Notes under the pieces: model-generated
Told to the model about the DNA's origin: nothing
The model's input: the letters and a program-made list of their open reading frames with translations, nothing else
Databases searched by the model: none
Shown here: in pieces, positions 34,722 through 43,650 of the stretch
Layout: every line of letters begins with the position of its first letter
Position numbering within the stretch: the stretch's first letter is position 1
Translations under genes and position numbers: made by a program
NCBI RefSeq assembly: GCF_001423185.1
Contig: NZ_LMOB01000001.1
Span: 1 to 64,000, forward strand
DNA length: 64,000 nt
Direction of reading: 5' to 3'
Source of the DNA: Plantibacter sp. Leaf314
GTDB lineage: Bacteria > Actinomycetota > Actinomycetes > Actinomycetales > Microbacteriaceae

Positions 34722-36668
34722 ATGCGTCCCCCGACCGCTTCCGACGACGTCCGCGCGGACGTCGAGCCCTCCTCGGCGACCGCGACGTTCGCGCTCGACC
34801 TCCTCGCCGCCTCCCGCGCGGAGCCGGGACGCCCGGGCGCCGGCGTCGAGGAGCTCCTCAGCCGGGCGGGACTCGACGGGGCCGACGCCGAGGCCGTGGT
34901 CGAGTCCGTCCGCGAAGCACAGGTACGGGGTGCACGGCAGCGCCGTCGGGCGAGCGAGCTCGAGGCGCTCTTCTCCACCGCTCGCGAGCTGGTCCGCCTC
35001 CAGGACGTCGACGAGGTCCTCGGCCGTCTCGTGGAACGGGCCCATCAGCTCATGGGCACCGACGTCACGTACCTCTCCGAGGTCGAGAACACCAGGGGTG
35101 ACCTCCGCGTCCGGCACTCCGTCGGCACGGTGACCCCGGGGTTCCGGGACCTCGCGGTGCCCGCCGGGGTGGGACTCGCCAGCCTGGTCGCCGGCACGCG
35201 GGAACCCGCCTGGGTCGCACGGTACGAGACGATGACCGAGGCCGGGCACGACGACCGCATCGATGCCGCCGTCCGGGCCGAAGGACTCGTGTCGTTCCTC
35301 GGCGTCCCGCTCGCGGTCGGTGACGAGGTGCTCGGTGCGTTGTTCGCGTGCAACCGCTTCGGCTACGACTACACCCCGGACGACGTCCTCCTGCTCTCCG
35401 CCTTCGCCGACCACGCCGCGGCGGTCCTGCACACCGCACGGGCGCTCGCCGAACGTGCTGCGGCCGTCGTGCGCGCCGAGGAGGCTTATCGCGAACTGGA
35501 GCGACACCTCGCCGCCACGGAGCTGGCGAGCGGTATCCACGAAGAGCTCACCTCGGCGGCGATGTCGGGCGGGACCGTCGTGGACCTCGTCGCCACCGTG
35601 TCGCGCCGGATCGGTCTGCGGGTGTGGGTGCTCGACGACCAGGCACGACTGCTCGACGGCACGGGGGAGCTGCCGAGCCGTGCCGTCCTCCGCGACGCGG
35701 TCGCCCGGAGTCAGGTGAGCGGGCACGCCGAAGCGGTCGAGGCTCGGGATCGCGCGTGGCTCGTCGTGGCGATCGTGGGCGCCGACCGGGTGCTCGGGTC
35801 CATCCTCGCGGAGGACGGAACCGATCCCGCCGACCGGGTCGTCCGACGCACCCTGGAACGGGCCGCCCAGGTCGCCGCCCTGGTCTCCTTCAAACGCGAC
35901 GCCGTGGTCGCCCTGCGCGCCGAGCGTCGTGCGCACTGGCTCCTGGCCGTCGTCGACGGCGGTGCCTCGGAGCCGTCAGCGGACGTCGAGCCCGCTCTGC
36001 TCGCGCTGACGCTCGGGGCGTGCGCCGTGATCGACGTGTTGGAGCGGGACGTCGCCGATGCGGCGTTCGTCGCCGCCGGTGCCGTCGGCGATGACGGCGT
36101 CGTCGCCCGCCGCGACCATCGGGTGATCATCGCCTGGGCGGTCGACGATGCGATCGAGGCCACCGAGCGGGTCCGGCGGCTGCTGGCCGACCGGCTGCAC
36201 GAGCCGGCGCTCACCGCGGTGGTCTGTACCGGGCTGCTCGGCCGGGCGGACCTCGGGCCCGCGGTCGAGCGAGCCGCCGCCGATCTGCGGTTCCTGCGAC
36301 CGCTCGGCATCGAGGCCACCACGGTCCCCTCCGCCGGTCTCGCGCCGTACCACGCGCTCTCCTCCGGGGAGCCGACCTCGGTGATCCGTTTCGTCGACGA
36401 GCTCCTCGGGCCGGTGCTCGGGTGGGACGAACGTCGTGGGACCGCGCTCTTCGACACCCTCGCCTGCTACTTCGACGGCGGTGAGAGCCGGCACGCCGTT
36501 TCGAAACGACTCCGGATCCACCCGAACACCGTGCAGCAACGGCTGGATCGCATCCGGTCCCTCCTCGTCGGCGACTGGGACGACAGCGAGTTCCGGTTCC
36601 GGGTGCAGGCGGCCGCCCGACTCGAACGCCTCCGACGCTCCCTGCGTGAGGCCCATCCGACGAGCTGA
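34722..36668 (+). CDS. GAF-domain regulator with PucR-type C-terminal HTH
   Basis: The 648-residue protein has a GAF sensor domain (about 80-245; LEALFSTARELVRLQDVDEVLGRLVERAHQLMG at its start), a linker domain, and a C-terminal PucR-type HTH (about 570-640; RLRIHPNTVQQRLDRIRSLL). PucR regulators usually activate catabolic genes in response to substrates such as purines or amino acids. A paralogue with the same layout lies at 43651 on the other strand. The pair brackets the oxidase and ABC transporter, so these genes are the likely targets. Confidence 0.85.
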   Translation: MRPPTASDDVRADVEPSSATATFALDLLAASRAEPGRPGAGVEELLSRAGLDGADAEAVVESVREAQVRGARQRRRASELEALFSTARELVRLQDVDEVLGRLVERAHQLMGTDVTYLSEVENTRGDLRVRHSVGTVTPGFRDLAVPAGVGLASLVAGTREPAWVARYETMTEAGHDDRIDAAVRAEGLVSFLGVPLAVGDEVLGALFACNRFGYDYTPDDVLLLSAFADHAAAVLHTARALAERAAAVVRAEEAYRELERHLAATELASGIHEELTSAAMSGGTVVDLVATVSRRIGLRVWVLDDQARLLDGTGELPSRAVLRDAVARSQVSGHAEAVEARDRAWLVVAIVGADRVLGSILAEDGTDPADRVVRRTLERAAQVAALVSFKRDAVVALRAERRAHWLLAVVDGGASEPSADVEPALLALTLGACAVIDVLERDVADAAFVAAGAVGDDGVVARRDHRVIIAWAVDDAIEATERVRRLLADRLHEPALTAVVCTGLLGRADLGPAVERAAADLRFLRPLGIEATTVPSAGLAPYHALSSGEPTSVIRFVDELLGPVLGWDERRGTALFDTLACYFDGGESRHAVSKRLRIHPNTVQQRLDRIRSLLVGDWDDSEFRFRVQAAARLERLRRSLREAHPTS

Positions 36669-36772
36669 GCCCTTCGGGTCGGATCGGGTCCGCCGGCCGG
36701 TCGTTCCGACACATCGTCAGCCCGCAAACATGGGTCGAAGATCCATAGGACGCATTTCCCTGCTCCACCACA

Positions 36773-36795
36773 CTTGCCTGAATCGAACGGGCAAG
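36773..36795. promoter_or_regulatory. Inverted repeat before the oxidase gene
   Basis: CTTGCC, eleven bases, GGCAAG, 18 bases before the ATG at 36814. A possible regulator site; there is no similar copy I could see before the other cluster genes. Confidence 0.35.
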
Positions 36796-36813
36796 CATGA
36801 GGGAGCACCACGG

Positions 36814-37974
36814 ATGGAATCATTCGACGTCGCGGTTGTCGGCATGGGAGCCCTCGGCAGTGCGGCCGCCTACCACCTCGCCAGGCGGGGTGCGAAGGTC
36901 GTCGCCTTCGAACAGTTCGAGCTCGGACACGTTCGCGGTGCCTCCCACGACACCTCGCGGATCGTCCGGACGTCGTACGGCGCACCCCAGTACGTGCGGC
37001 TCGCGCAGTCGGCCTACCGTGACTGGGCGGACCTGGAGCAGGAGTCGGGCGAACGGCTGCTCACCATCACCGGTGGCGTCATCTTCCTCCCGGTCGACGG
37101 ACCCTACTCCGCCTCCGACTTCACCGCGGCGCTCGAGGAGTGCGGTGTGCCGCACGAACTCCTGACGCCCGCCGAGGTGCAGGAACGGTGGCCGCAGTTC
37201 CGGATCCCGGAGAACGTCGAGACGGTGTACACCGCGGACACCGGTATCGCCCATGCCGCCCGCACCGTGGCCACGCTCCAGCTCCGAGCTCGGGCGCTCG
37301 GCGCCGACATCCGCGACCGCACGCGGGTCGACGCCCTCATTCCGGACGGACAGGGCGTCGTCGTGCAGACCTCGGCCGGCACCGTCCGCGCCGGCAAGGT
37401 CGTCCTCGCCGCCGACGCCTGGGCGAACGAACTCCTCGAACCCCTCGGCGCGGCGATCCCGCTCGACGTCATGCAGGAGCAGGTCACCTACTTCCGCCCA
37501 TCGGACGCCGAGCTGCTCGACCGCGAGCGGTTCCCGGTGTGGATCTGGGAGGACGAGGAGTGCTACTACGGGTTCCCGACCTTCGGCGAACCGACCGTGA
37601 AGGCCGCCCGTGACGTCTCGGAGAACCGCATGTCGCCGGCCGAGCGCACCTTCGTGCCGTCGCCGGAGCTCACCGGACAGCTGGCCGACTTCATGGCGGA
37701 CCTCGTGCCGGCGTCCGGACCGGAACTCCGCACCGTGACCTGTCAGTACGCGCTCACCCCCGACCGGAACTTCGTCCTCGGCCCGCTCGACGAGCATCCC
37801 GACGTCATCGTCGCCCTCGCCGCCGGGCACGGATTCAAGTTCACGCCCGCGTTCGGCCGGATCCTCGCGGAGCTCGCCCTCGACGGTGAGACGAGCGACG
37901 ACGTCTCGAGCTTCCGCCCGTCGCAGGCACGCCGTGCCGACCGCGTCTCACCGATGCCGATCTCCGCGAGCTGA
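36814..37974 (+). CDS. Sarcosine/N-methyl-amino-acid oxidase family flavoenzyme
   Basis: The 386-residue protein has the FAD loop VVGMGALGSAAAYHLARRG, the GASHDTSRIVRTSYG segment and RLAQSAYRDWADLE, all typical of monomeric sarcosine and N-methyltryptophan oxidases. Cys310 (CQYALTPDRNF) matches the cysteine that binds FAD covalently in that group, and AGHGFKFTPAFG follows. It should oxidise a secondary amine to an aldehyde or ketone, releasing peroxide. It is followed by an ABC importer six bases on, which probably brings in the amine. Confidence 0.88.
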   Translation: MESFDVAVVGMGALGSAAAYHLARRGAKVVAFEQFELGHVRGASHDTSRIVRTSYGAPQYVRLAQSAYRDWADLEQESGERLLTITGGVIFLPVDGPYSASDFTAALEECGVPHELLTPAEVQERWPQFRIPENVETVYTADTGIAHAARTVATLQLRARALGADIRDRTRVDALIPDGQGVVVQTSAGTVRAGKVVLAADAWANELLEPLGAAIPLDVMQEQVTYFRPSDAELLDRERFPVWIWEDEECYYGFPTFGEPTVKAARDVSENRMSPAERTFVPSPELTGQLADFMADLVPASGPELRTVTCQYALTPDRNFVLGPLDEHPDVIVALAAGHGFKFTPAFGRILAELALDGETSDDVSSFRPSQARRADRVSPMPISAS

Positions 37975-37979
37975 TCCCC

Positions 37980-38930
37980 ATGGCGCGATACCTCGTCTCA
38001 CGGATCCTGTCGTCGCTGTTCGTCCTGTTCGTCCTCTCCGTCCTCGTGTTCTCGATGGTGCGGGTCATCCCGGGCGACCCGCTGTCGGCGTTCGCGGACC
38101 CCTCGAACCCCGACCCCGCGGCGCTCGACGCCCTCCGCACCGAACTCGGCCTCGACCGGCCCTGGTTGACCCAGTACCTCGTCTGGCTGCTCGGCGTGCT
38201 GCAGGGGGACTTCGGCCGGGCCATCACCGTCCCGAACGAGGTCTCCAACCTCATCGCCCAGCGCCTCCCACTCAGCCTCACCCTCGCCGTCATGGCGACG
38301 CTGTTCGGGACGGTGCTCGGCATCCCGGCCGGGGTGCTCGCCGCGACCCGGTGGCGTCGGGCACCGGACAACACCGTCCGCGGGCTGTCCTTCGTGCTCC
38401 TCGCGACCCCGCCGTTCGTCCTCGGAACCGTCCTCATCCTCGTGAACTCCCTCACCCTGCGACTCCCGCTCGTCGGCACGGCCGGCGCGAGCGGCGATCC
38501 GTTACGCCTCGTGGGGGTGCTCGTCCTGCCCGCCCTGCTCATCGGGCTCGTGCTGGCGGCGATCGTCGCCCGGTACACCCGCGGCACCCTGCTCGACACG
38601 CTCGGCCAGGACTTCGTCCGGACCGCCAGGGCCAAGGGGGCGTCGCCGTCCCGACTGGTCGGCCGACATGCGCTGCGCAACGCGCTCATCCCCGTCACGA
38701 CCGTCATCGGGATCGAGCTCGCCGCGCTCGTCGGCGGGACGGTCGTCATCGAGACCGTGTTCGCGCTCCCGGGGATGGGCTCGCTCCTCCTCACCGGCAT
38801 CCGCTCATCGGACTACCCGATCATCCAGGCGACCGTCCTGCTCATCGGCGCGGTCTACGTGCTCATCAACTTCATCGTCGATCTCATCTACCCGCTGATC
38901 GACCCACGAGTGAGGGTCCACACGTCATGA
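37980..38930 (+). CDS. Peptide-type ABC transporter permease (DppB-like)
   Basis: The 316-residue membrane protein has six predicted helices and the permease loop DFVRTARAKGASPSRLVGRHALRNALIP, which contacts the ATPases. The long periplasmic-type segment after helix 1 (PGDPLSAFADP through LGLDRPWLTQYL) is diagnostic of DppB/OppB. It is the first gene of a five-gene importer and overlaps the second permease by four bases. Confidence 0.92.
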   Translation: MARYLVSRILSSLFVLFVLSVLVFSMVRVIPGDPLSAFADPSNPDPAALDALRTELGLDRPWLTQYLVWLLGVLQGDFGRAITVPNEVSNLIAQRLPLSLTLAVMATLFGTVLGIPAGVLAATRWRRAPDNTVRGLSFVLLATPPFVLGTVLILVNSLTLRLPLVGTAGASGDPLRLVGVLVLPALLIGLVLAAIVARYTRGTLLDTLGQDFVRTARAKGASPSRLVGRHALRNALIPVTTVIGIELAALVGGTVVIETVFALPGMGSLLLTGIRSSDYPIIQATVLLIGAVYVLINFIVDLIYPLIDPRVRVHTS

Positions 38931-39910
38931 CGGTCACCCGCGCCATCGCGCTCGCAACGGTCGCCGGCAGACGCCGACGCCGCAACCGGTTCGGCCCCGC
39001 CTTCTGGAGCGGATCCATCATCCTCGTCGGCATCCTCCTGCTCGCCGCCTGGATGACCCTCGCACCGCCACACGACCCGTTCGCGGCGTCCGGGCCGGCA
39101 CTCGCCGGGCCGAGCCTCGACCATCTCCTCGGCACCGACAACCTCGGCCGCGACAACCTCACCCGGCTGGCGCTCGCCGCGCGGACCAGCCTGCTCATCT
39201 CGGGGGCCGCCGCGCTGCTCGGCGCCGTCATCGGGACGGCCCTGGGGCTCGTGGCCGGGTACCTCGGCGGCTGGGTCGACGCGATCATCATGCGGATCGT
39301 GGACGCGGCGCTCGCCCTGCCGGCGATCCTCGTCGCCCTCGTGGTCGGGGTCGTCATCGGCACCGGGCCCTGGCCGCTCATCATCGCGCTGGGTCTCGTC
39401 TTCGCTCCGGGCTTCGCCCGCGTCATGCGGGCCCCGGTCATCGCCCTGCGCGAACGGGACTTCGTCCTCGCGGCGACGCTGAGCGGCGTGCGTGGACACC
39501 GGGTGATCGCCGAACACCTGTTGCCCAACGTGCTGACGCCGCTGTTCGTGCAGTTCGCCTCCGTCGCCTCACAGGTGGTCCTCATCGAGGCCGCCCTCAG
39601 CTACCTCGGGCAGGGCGTCCAGGCCCCCGAGCCATCGGCCGGTCGCATGATCAGCGAGTTCACGCGGTTCATGCAGGTGCAGCCGCTGCTGATCATCCTC
39701 CCCTCCCTCGTGATCATCCTGCTGTCGGCGGCGTGGAACCTCCTCGCCGACGGGCTGCAGGACTACTTCGCGCCGAGACGGGAACCCGCCTTCTCGCTCG
39801 GTCGCCCACGCCGGCGACGGGCAGCCGCGGCAGCACAGCACGGTACGTCATCCAGCACCACCATCGACGCGGCGTCCACGGACGACGCTCCAGAGAAGAG
39901 GCAGCAATGA
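38927..39910 (+). CDS. Peptide-type ABC transporter permease (DppC-like)
   Basis: In 327 residues it has an N-terminal helix, then the DHLLGTDNLGRDNLTRL segment and five further helices with RDFVLAATLSGVRGHRVIAEHLLPN as the EAA loop; these define DppC/OppC. The last 45 residues are a charged tail not seen in typical members. It overlaps both neighbours by four bases (ATGA). Confidence 0.92.
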   Translation: MTVTRAIALATVAGRRRRRNRFGPAFWSGSIILVGILLLAAWMTLAPPHDPFAASGPALAGPSLDHLLGTDNLGRDNLTRLALAARTSLLISGAAALLGAVIGTALGLVAGYLGGWVDAIIMRIVDAALALPAILVALVVGVVIGTGPWPLIIALGLVFAPGFARVMRAPVIALRERDFVLAATLSGVRGHRVIAEHLLPNVLTPLFVQFASVASQVVLIEAALSYLGQGVQAPEPSAGRMISEFTRFMQVQPLLIILPSLVIILLSAAWNLLADGLQDYFAPRREPAFSLGRPRRRRAAAAAQHGTSSSTTIDAASTDDAPEKRQQ

Positions 39911-41478
39911 AGACTCGCATCCTCGCGGGGACGGTCGCCATCGTGGCGGCGTCCCTCGCGCTCAGCGGCTGTGCGCCGGCCGGTCCCGCCGGCGACACGG
40001 GCGGCGACCCCGTCGCCGGCGGCACCCTCCACTGGGGCGTCCCGGCCGAACCGTCCGCGGGCGGTCTCGACCCGATGGCCGCCAGTGCGATCGCCGCCGA
40101 GGTCATCAACGCGGTCGCCTACGACACGCTCCTCGCGAAGGACGACGACGGTGAGGTCGTCCCCGCCCTCGCCACCGAGTGGTCCCAGCCGGACGAGCTC
40201 ACCTGGGTGTTCGAGCTGCGTGACGACGTCACCTTCGCCGACGGCAGTGCGTTCAGCGCCGACGACGTCGTCTACTCCTTCAAGCTGATGAAGGAGGCGA
40301 CCACCTCCGCGAGCACGTATCTCGCGAACGTCTCGAGCATCGAGAAGACCGGCGACACCCAGGTCACGTTCCGGTTCAGCGCACCGGACGGCACGTTCCT
40401 GGACGCCGTGTCCGCCCGCCAGACGTTCTTCATCGTGAGCGAAGAAGGGTACGGGGCTGCGACGCCCGACGAGCGGCAACGGACGACCTTCGGGACCGGC
40501 GCGTTCCAGGTGACCGACTGGAGCGACGGTGTCAGCGTCACGATGGAGAAGAACGAGAACGCCTGGCAGGACACGAAGCCGTACCTCGACGAGATCGTCT
40601 TCGACTTCATCCCCGACGAGTCCGCGCGCCTCGCCGCGCTGCAGCAGGGGAGCATCCAGGCCGCGTACTTCATCGACGGCAGCCTCGCCGATCAGGCCGT
40701 CCAGGCGGGCTTCACCCTCGGCGAGGCCTCCTACCGTCAGAACCTCGCCATCTACATCAACCCGGAGACCGGGCCGCTCGCCGACATCGACGTCCGTCGG
40801 GCCGTCGCGCTGTCCCTCGACCGCCAGGCGCTCGTCGACACGGCGATGCTCGGTTACGCCGCGCTCTCGTTCGTGCCCCCGGCCGGTGACCCCGGTGCCC
40901 TCGACCCGGCAGGCCTGCCCTACTACGAGCGCGACGTCGACCAGGCGAAGCAGCTCCTCGCCGACGCCGGCCAGCCGAACCCGACCATCACGCTCAGCTA
41001 CATGGGCGACATCGCGCAGTCGCACCACCCCGTCTACGAGATGATGCAGCAGCAGCTCGCCGAAGCGGGGATCACCCTGAAGCTCGACGCGAAGCCGCTG
41101 TCGGAGATCGCTCCAGTCTTCACGACCGGCGAGAGCTGGACGGACCTCGTCGCCATCCCGGGCAGCCCCCGCGCCGCGTCGCTGTTCTACTACGACCCCG
41201 TCCTCGTCGACGGCGGCGTGTACAACCACTGGGAGGGCAACCCCGAGGCGGACGCCGCACGAGAACTGTTCCAGCAGGCGAAGAGCGCCTCGGACCCGGC
41301 GGAGTACGCGAAGCTCGTCGACCAGCTGGCGGAAGAGGCGGCCGAGCAGGTGCTGGAGATCGTGCCGGTCGCGGTCCCCGTCTACTTCGAGGTCTGGGAC
41401 AGCGCGAAGCTGCACGACTACCAGAGCGACGCGTACTACTCCCGGTACCGGCTCGACGAGGCCTGGCTGAGCCAGTAG
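39907..41478 (+). CDS. Peptide-type ABC transporter substrate-binding lipoprotein
   Basis: The 523-residue protein starts with a lipoprotein signal (MKTRILAGTVAIVAASLALSG then Cys21) and has the SBP_bac_5 fold: GGTLHWGVPAEP, LATEWSQPDELTWVFELRDDVTFADG and FSADDVVYSFKL. This family binds di- and oligopeptides, opines, nickel complexes or other amides. It gives the importer its specificity, but which ligand cannot be read from sequence. It lies at the heart of the amine/amide cluster. Confidence 0.92.
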   Translation: MKTRILAGTVAIVAASLALSGCAPAGPAGDTGGDPVAGGTLHWGVPAEPSAGGLDPMAASAIAAEVINAVAYDTLLAKDDDGEVVPALATEWSQPDELTWVFELRDDVTFADGSAFSADDVVYSFKLMKEATTSASTYLANVSSIEKTGDTQVTFRFSAPDGTFLDAVSARQTFFIVSEEGYGAATPDERQRTTFGTGAFQVTDWSDGVSVTMEKNENAWQDTKPYLDEIVFDFIPDESARLAALQQGSIQAAYFIDGSLADQAVQAGFTLGEASYRQNLAIYINPETGPLADIDVRRAVALSLDRQALVDTAMLGYAALSFVPPAGDPGALDPAGLPYYERDVDQAKQLLADAGQPNPTITLSYMGDIAQSHHPVYEMMQQQLAEAGITLKLDAKPLSEIAPVFTTGESWTDLVAIPGSPRAASLFYYDPVLVDGGVYNHWEGNPEADAARELFQQAKSASDPAEYAKLVDQLAEEAAEQVLEIVPVAVPVYFEVWDSAKLHDYQSDAYYSRYRLDEAWLSQ

Positions 41479-41534
41479 TCCGTCGCCCGTCGCCCACCCC
41501 TCCCGCACCACCCGAGCGAAAGCTGGTCTGCCTC

Positions 41535-42404
41535 ATGGATCGAGACGTCGACGCCCTCCACGTGGAGGCGCTGAGCATCGCCTACGGCGGCGCTGCGCCA
41601 TCGGTGCAGGACGTGTCCCTGCGGGTCGGCCCGGGGGAGATCGTCGGCGTGATCGGCGAGTCCGGGAGTGGCAAGTCCAGCATCGCGCTCGCGATGATGG
41701 GGCTGCTGCCGGACTCGGCGACGGTGACCGCCTCACGTCTCGACGTCGCGGGGACCGACATGCAGGGCGCCACGGAACACGACTGGTCGGCGCTCCGCGG
41801 TTCGCGCGCCTCGATGGTGTTCCAGGAACCCATGTCGGCCCTCAACCCGTGTATGCGGATCGGCGCGCAGATCGCCGAGGTCCTCCGGATCCACGGGGTC
41901 GCCGACAAACGGACGGCCAGGGCACGGGCGTTGGAGATCCTCCACCTCGTCCGGATGCCCGACGCAGAACGTCGGCTCGGCTACTACCCCCACCAACTGT
42001 CCGGCGGTCAACGCCAGCGAGTCGTGATCGCCATCGCGGTGGCCGCCGGACCGACCCTCCTCGTCGCCGACGAGCCGACGACCGCCCTCGACGTGACGGT
42101 GCAGGCGCAGATCCTCGAGCTGCTGCGGACCCTGCGCGATGAGACCGGCATGGGCGTGCTCTTCATCAGCCACGATCTCGGAGTCGTCGGACAGCTCTGC
42201 GAACGGGTCGCCGTCATGTACCGCGGTCGGATCGTCGAGACCGGCCGCGCCGAGCGGGTCCTCGCCGACCCACGGCATCCGTACACGAAGGCGCTCCTCG
42301 AGAGCATCCCGCGGCCGTCGGTCCCGGTCCGGTCACCACTGGCGGTCATCCCCGCCGACAACGACTTCGCCGACGCCCCGGCGGTCCTGGAGGAGGTCCG
42401 ATGA
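41535..42404 (+). CDS. Peptide-type ABC transporter ATP-binding protein (DppD-like)
   Basis: In 289 residues: Walker [10 protein letters not shown], signature [16 protein letters not shown], Walker [14 protein letters not shown] and switch His (SHDLG). The C-terminal [14 protein letters not shown] extension is that of the DppD/OppD family. The start ATG has only a weak ribosome-binding site. The 3' end overlaps the partner ATPase by four bases. Confidence 0.92.
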   Translation: MDRDVDALHVEALSIAYGGAAPSVQDVSLRVGPGEIVGVIGESGSGKSSIALAMMGLLPDSATVTASRLDVAGTDMQGATEHDWSALRGSRASMVFQEPMSALNPCMRIGAQIAEVLRIHGVADKRTARARALEILHLVRMPDAERRLGYYPHQLSGGQRQRVVIAIAVAAGPTLLVADEPTTALDVTVQAQILELLRTLRDETGMGVLFISHDLGVVGQLCERVAVMYRGRIVETGRAERVLADPRHPYTKALLESIPRPSVPVRSPLAVIPADNDFADAPAVLEEVR

Positions 42405-43174
42405 ACGACACCCTGCTCCGCGTCGACGGCGTCACGCAGCGGTTCGGCCACGGCGAGCACGCCACGCTCGCCCTCGACGACGTGTCCCTCGAGGTGCGTC
42501 GCGGCGAGACCCTCGGCCTCGTCGGCGAGTCCGGCTCCGGGAAGAGCACGCTCGCTCGCGCGATCCTGCTCATGCGCCGCCCAAGTTCGGGCCGTGTCGA
42601 GTTCGACGGCGAGGACGTCTCGCGGCTCCGCGGGTCCACGTTGCGCACGCACCGTCGACGGGTGCAGATGGTGTTCCAGGACCCCAACGACTCCCTCGAC
42701 CCTCGGTTCACCGTGGCACGGTCCATCGCCGAACCGCTCGTGGCGGCGGGCATGGGTGCGGCCGGGCGTCGGGCACGGGTCGTCGAGTCGCTCCACCAGG
42801 TCGGACTGCCCGGAGACGCCGCCGGTCGGTTCCCGCACGAGTTCTCCGGCGGACAACGGCAACGCATCGCGATCGCCCGGGCCATGGCGGCGAAGCCGGA
42901 GTTCGTCGTCCTGGACGAGCCGACCTCCGCCCTCGACGTCTCCGTCCAGGCCCAGGTGCTCAACCTGCTCGTCCGACTCCAGGAGGAGACCGGCGTCACC
43001 TACCTGTTCATCACCCACAACCTCGCGGTCGTCCACCACGTCGCGCATCGGGTGGCGGTGATGCGCAACGGCCGCGTCGTCGAGGAGGGCACGGGGGAGC
43101 AGGTCATGACGAGGCCGCAGGACGCCTACACGCGCGAACTCCTCGAGTCGATGCCCGTCCTCTACCGGACCTGA
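42401..43174 (+). CDS. Peptide-type ABC transporter ATP-binding protein (DppF-like)
   Basis: The 257-residue second ATPase shows Walker [10 protein letters not shown], signature [16 protein letters not shown], Walker [14 protein letters not shown] and a switch His in ITHNLA. The end [16 protein letters not shown] is typical of DppF/OppF. It pairs with the preceding ATPase to power the importer. A cupin gene follows 36 bases later, with its own strong ribosome-binding site. Confidence 0.92.
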   Translation: MNDTLLRVDGVTQRFGHGEHATLALDDVSLEVRRGETLGLVGESGSGKSTLARAILLMRRPSSGRVEFDGEDVSRLRGSTLRTHRRRVQMVFQDPNDSLDPRFTVARSIAEPLVAAGMGAAGRRARVVESLHQVGLPGDAAGRFPHEFSGGQRQRIAIARAMAAKPEFVVLDEPTSALDVSVQAQVLNLLVRLQEETGVTYLFITHNLAVVHHVAHRVAVMRNGRVVEEGTGEQVMTRPQDAYTRELLESMPVLYRT

Positions 43175-43210
43175 CCCCACCACCGATCGACGACCAGCAG
43201 GAGGAACCCG

Positions 43211-43636
43211 ATGCGCGTGCAACGACTCGGCGACAACGCCCATGAGGCGGCGCTGTACGAGGGCCCCGGCCGGATCGATCTGGAGTGGTACTTCCAGCAG
43301 ACCACGGCCCTGCCGTCGTCGGTCATGCGGTACCGCCTCGAACCGGGAGCGGCCGAGGGTGAGCATCTCCACCTGGAGGGCGACGACGCGAGCTGTTCGC
43401 CGAACAGTTCCGACGAACTGTACGTCGTCACCGCCGGTGAACTCGTCGTGACCTCGGGCGAGCATCGGAGGCGGTTGCGATCCGGCGACGCGTTCTACGC
43501 GCCGGCCGGGCTCGTCCACGGTGTCCGCAACGAGTCCGACGCCGTCGCCGAGATGATCCTCGTCTTCGGCCAGCCGACGGGGAACCCGTTCCCGCAATCC
43601 GGCGAGGAGGCCTTCTCAACGGACGCGGACCGCTGA
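43211..43636 (+). CDS. Cupin domain protein
   Basis: In 141 residues a single cupin barrel is visible: the first motif around [17 protein letters not shown], with two histidines and a Glu able to bind a metal, and the second around [17 protein letters not shown] with a His. AGGAGG lies six bases before the ATG. Cupins of this size are often metal sensors, isomerases or small dioxygenases. Its place after the importer suggests a step on the imported compound, but this is a guess. Confidence 0.82.
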   Translation: MRVQRLGDNAHEAALYEGPGRIDLEWYFQQTTALPSSVMRYRLEPGAAEGEHLHLEGDDASCSPNSSDELYVVTAGELVVTSGEHRRRLRSGDAFYAPAGLVHGVRNESDAVAEMILVFGQPTGNPFPQSGEEAFSTDADR

Positions 43637-43650
43637 ACCGGCGACCTCCG

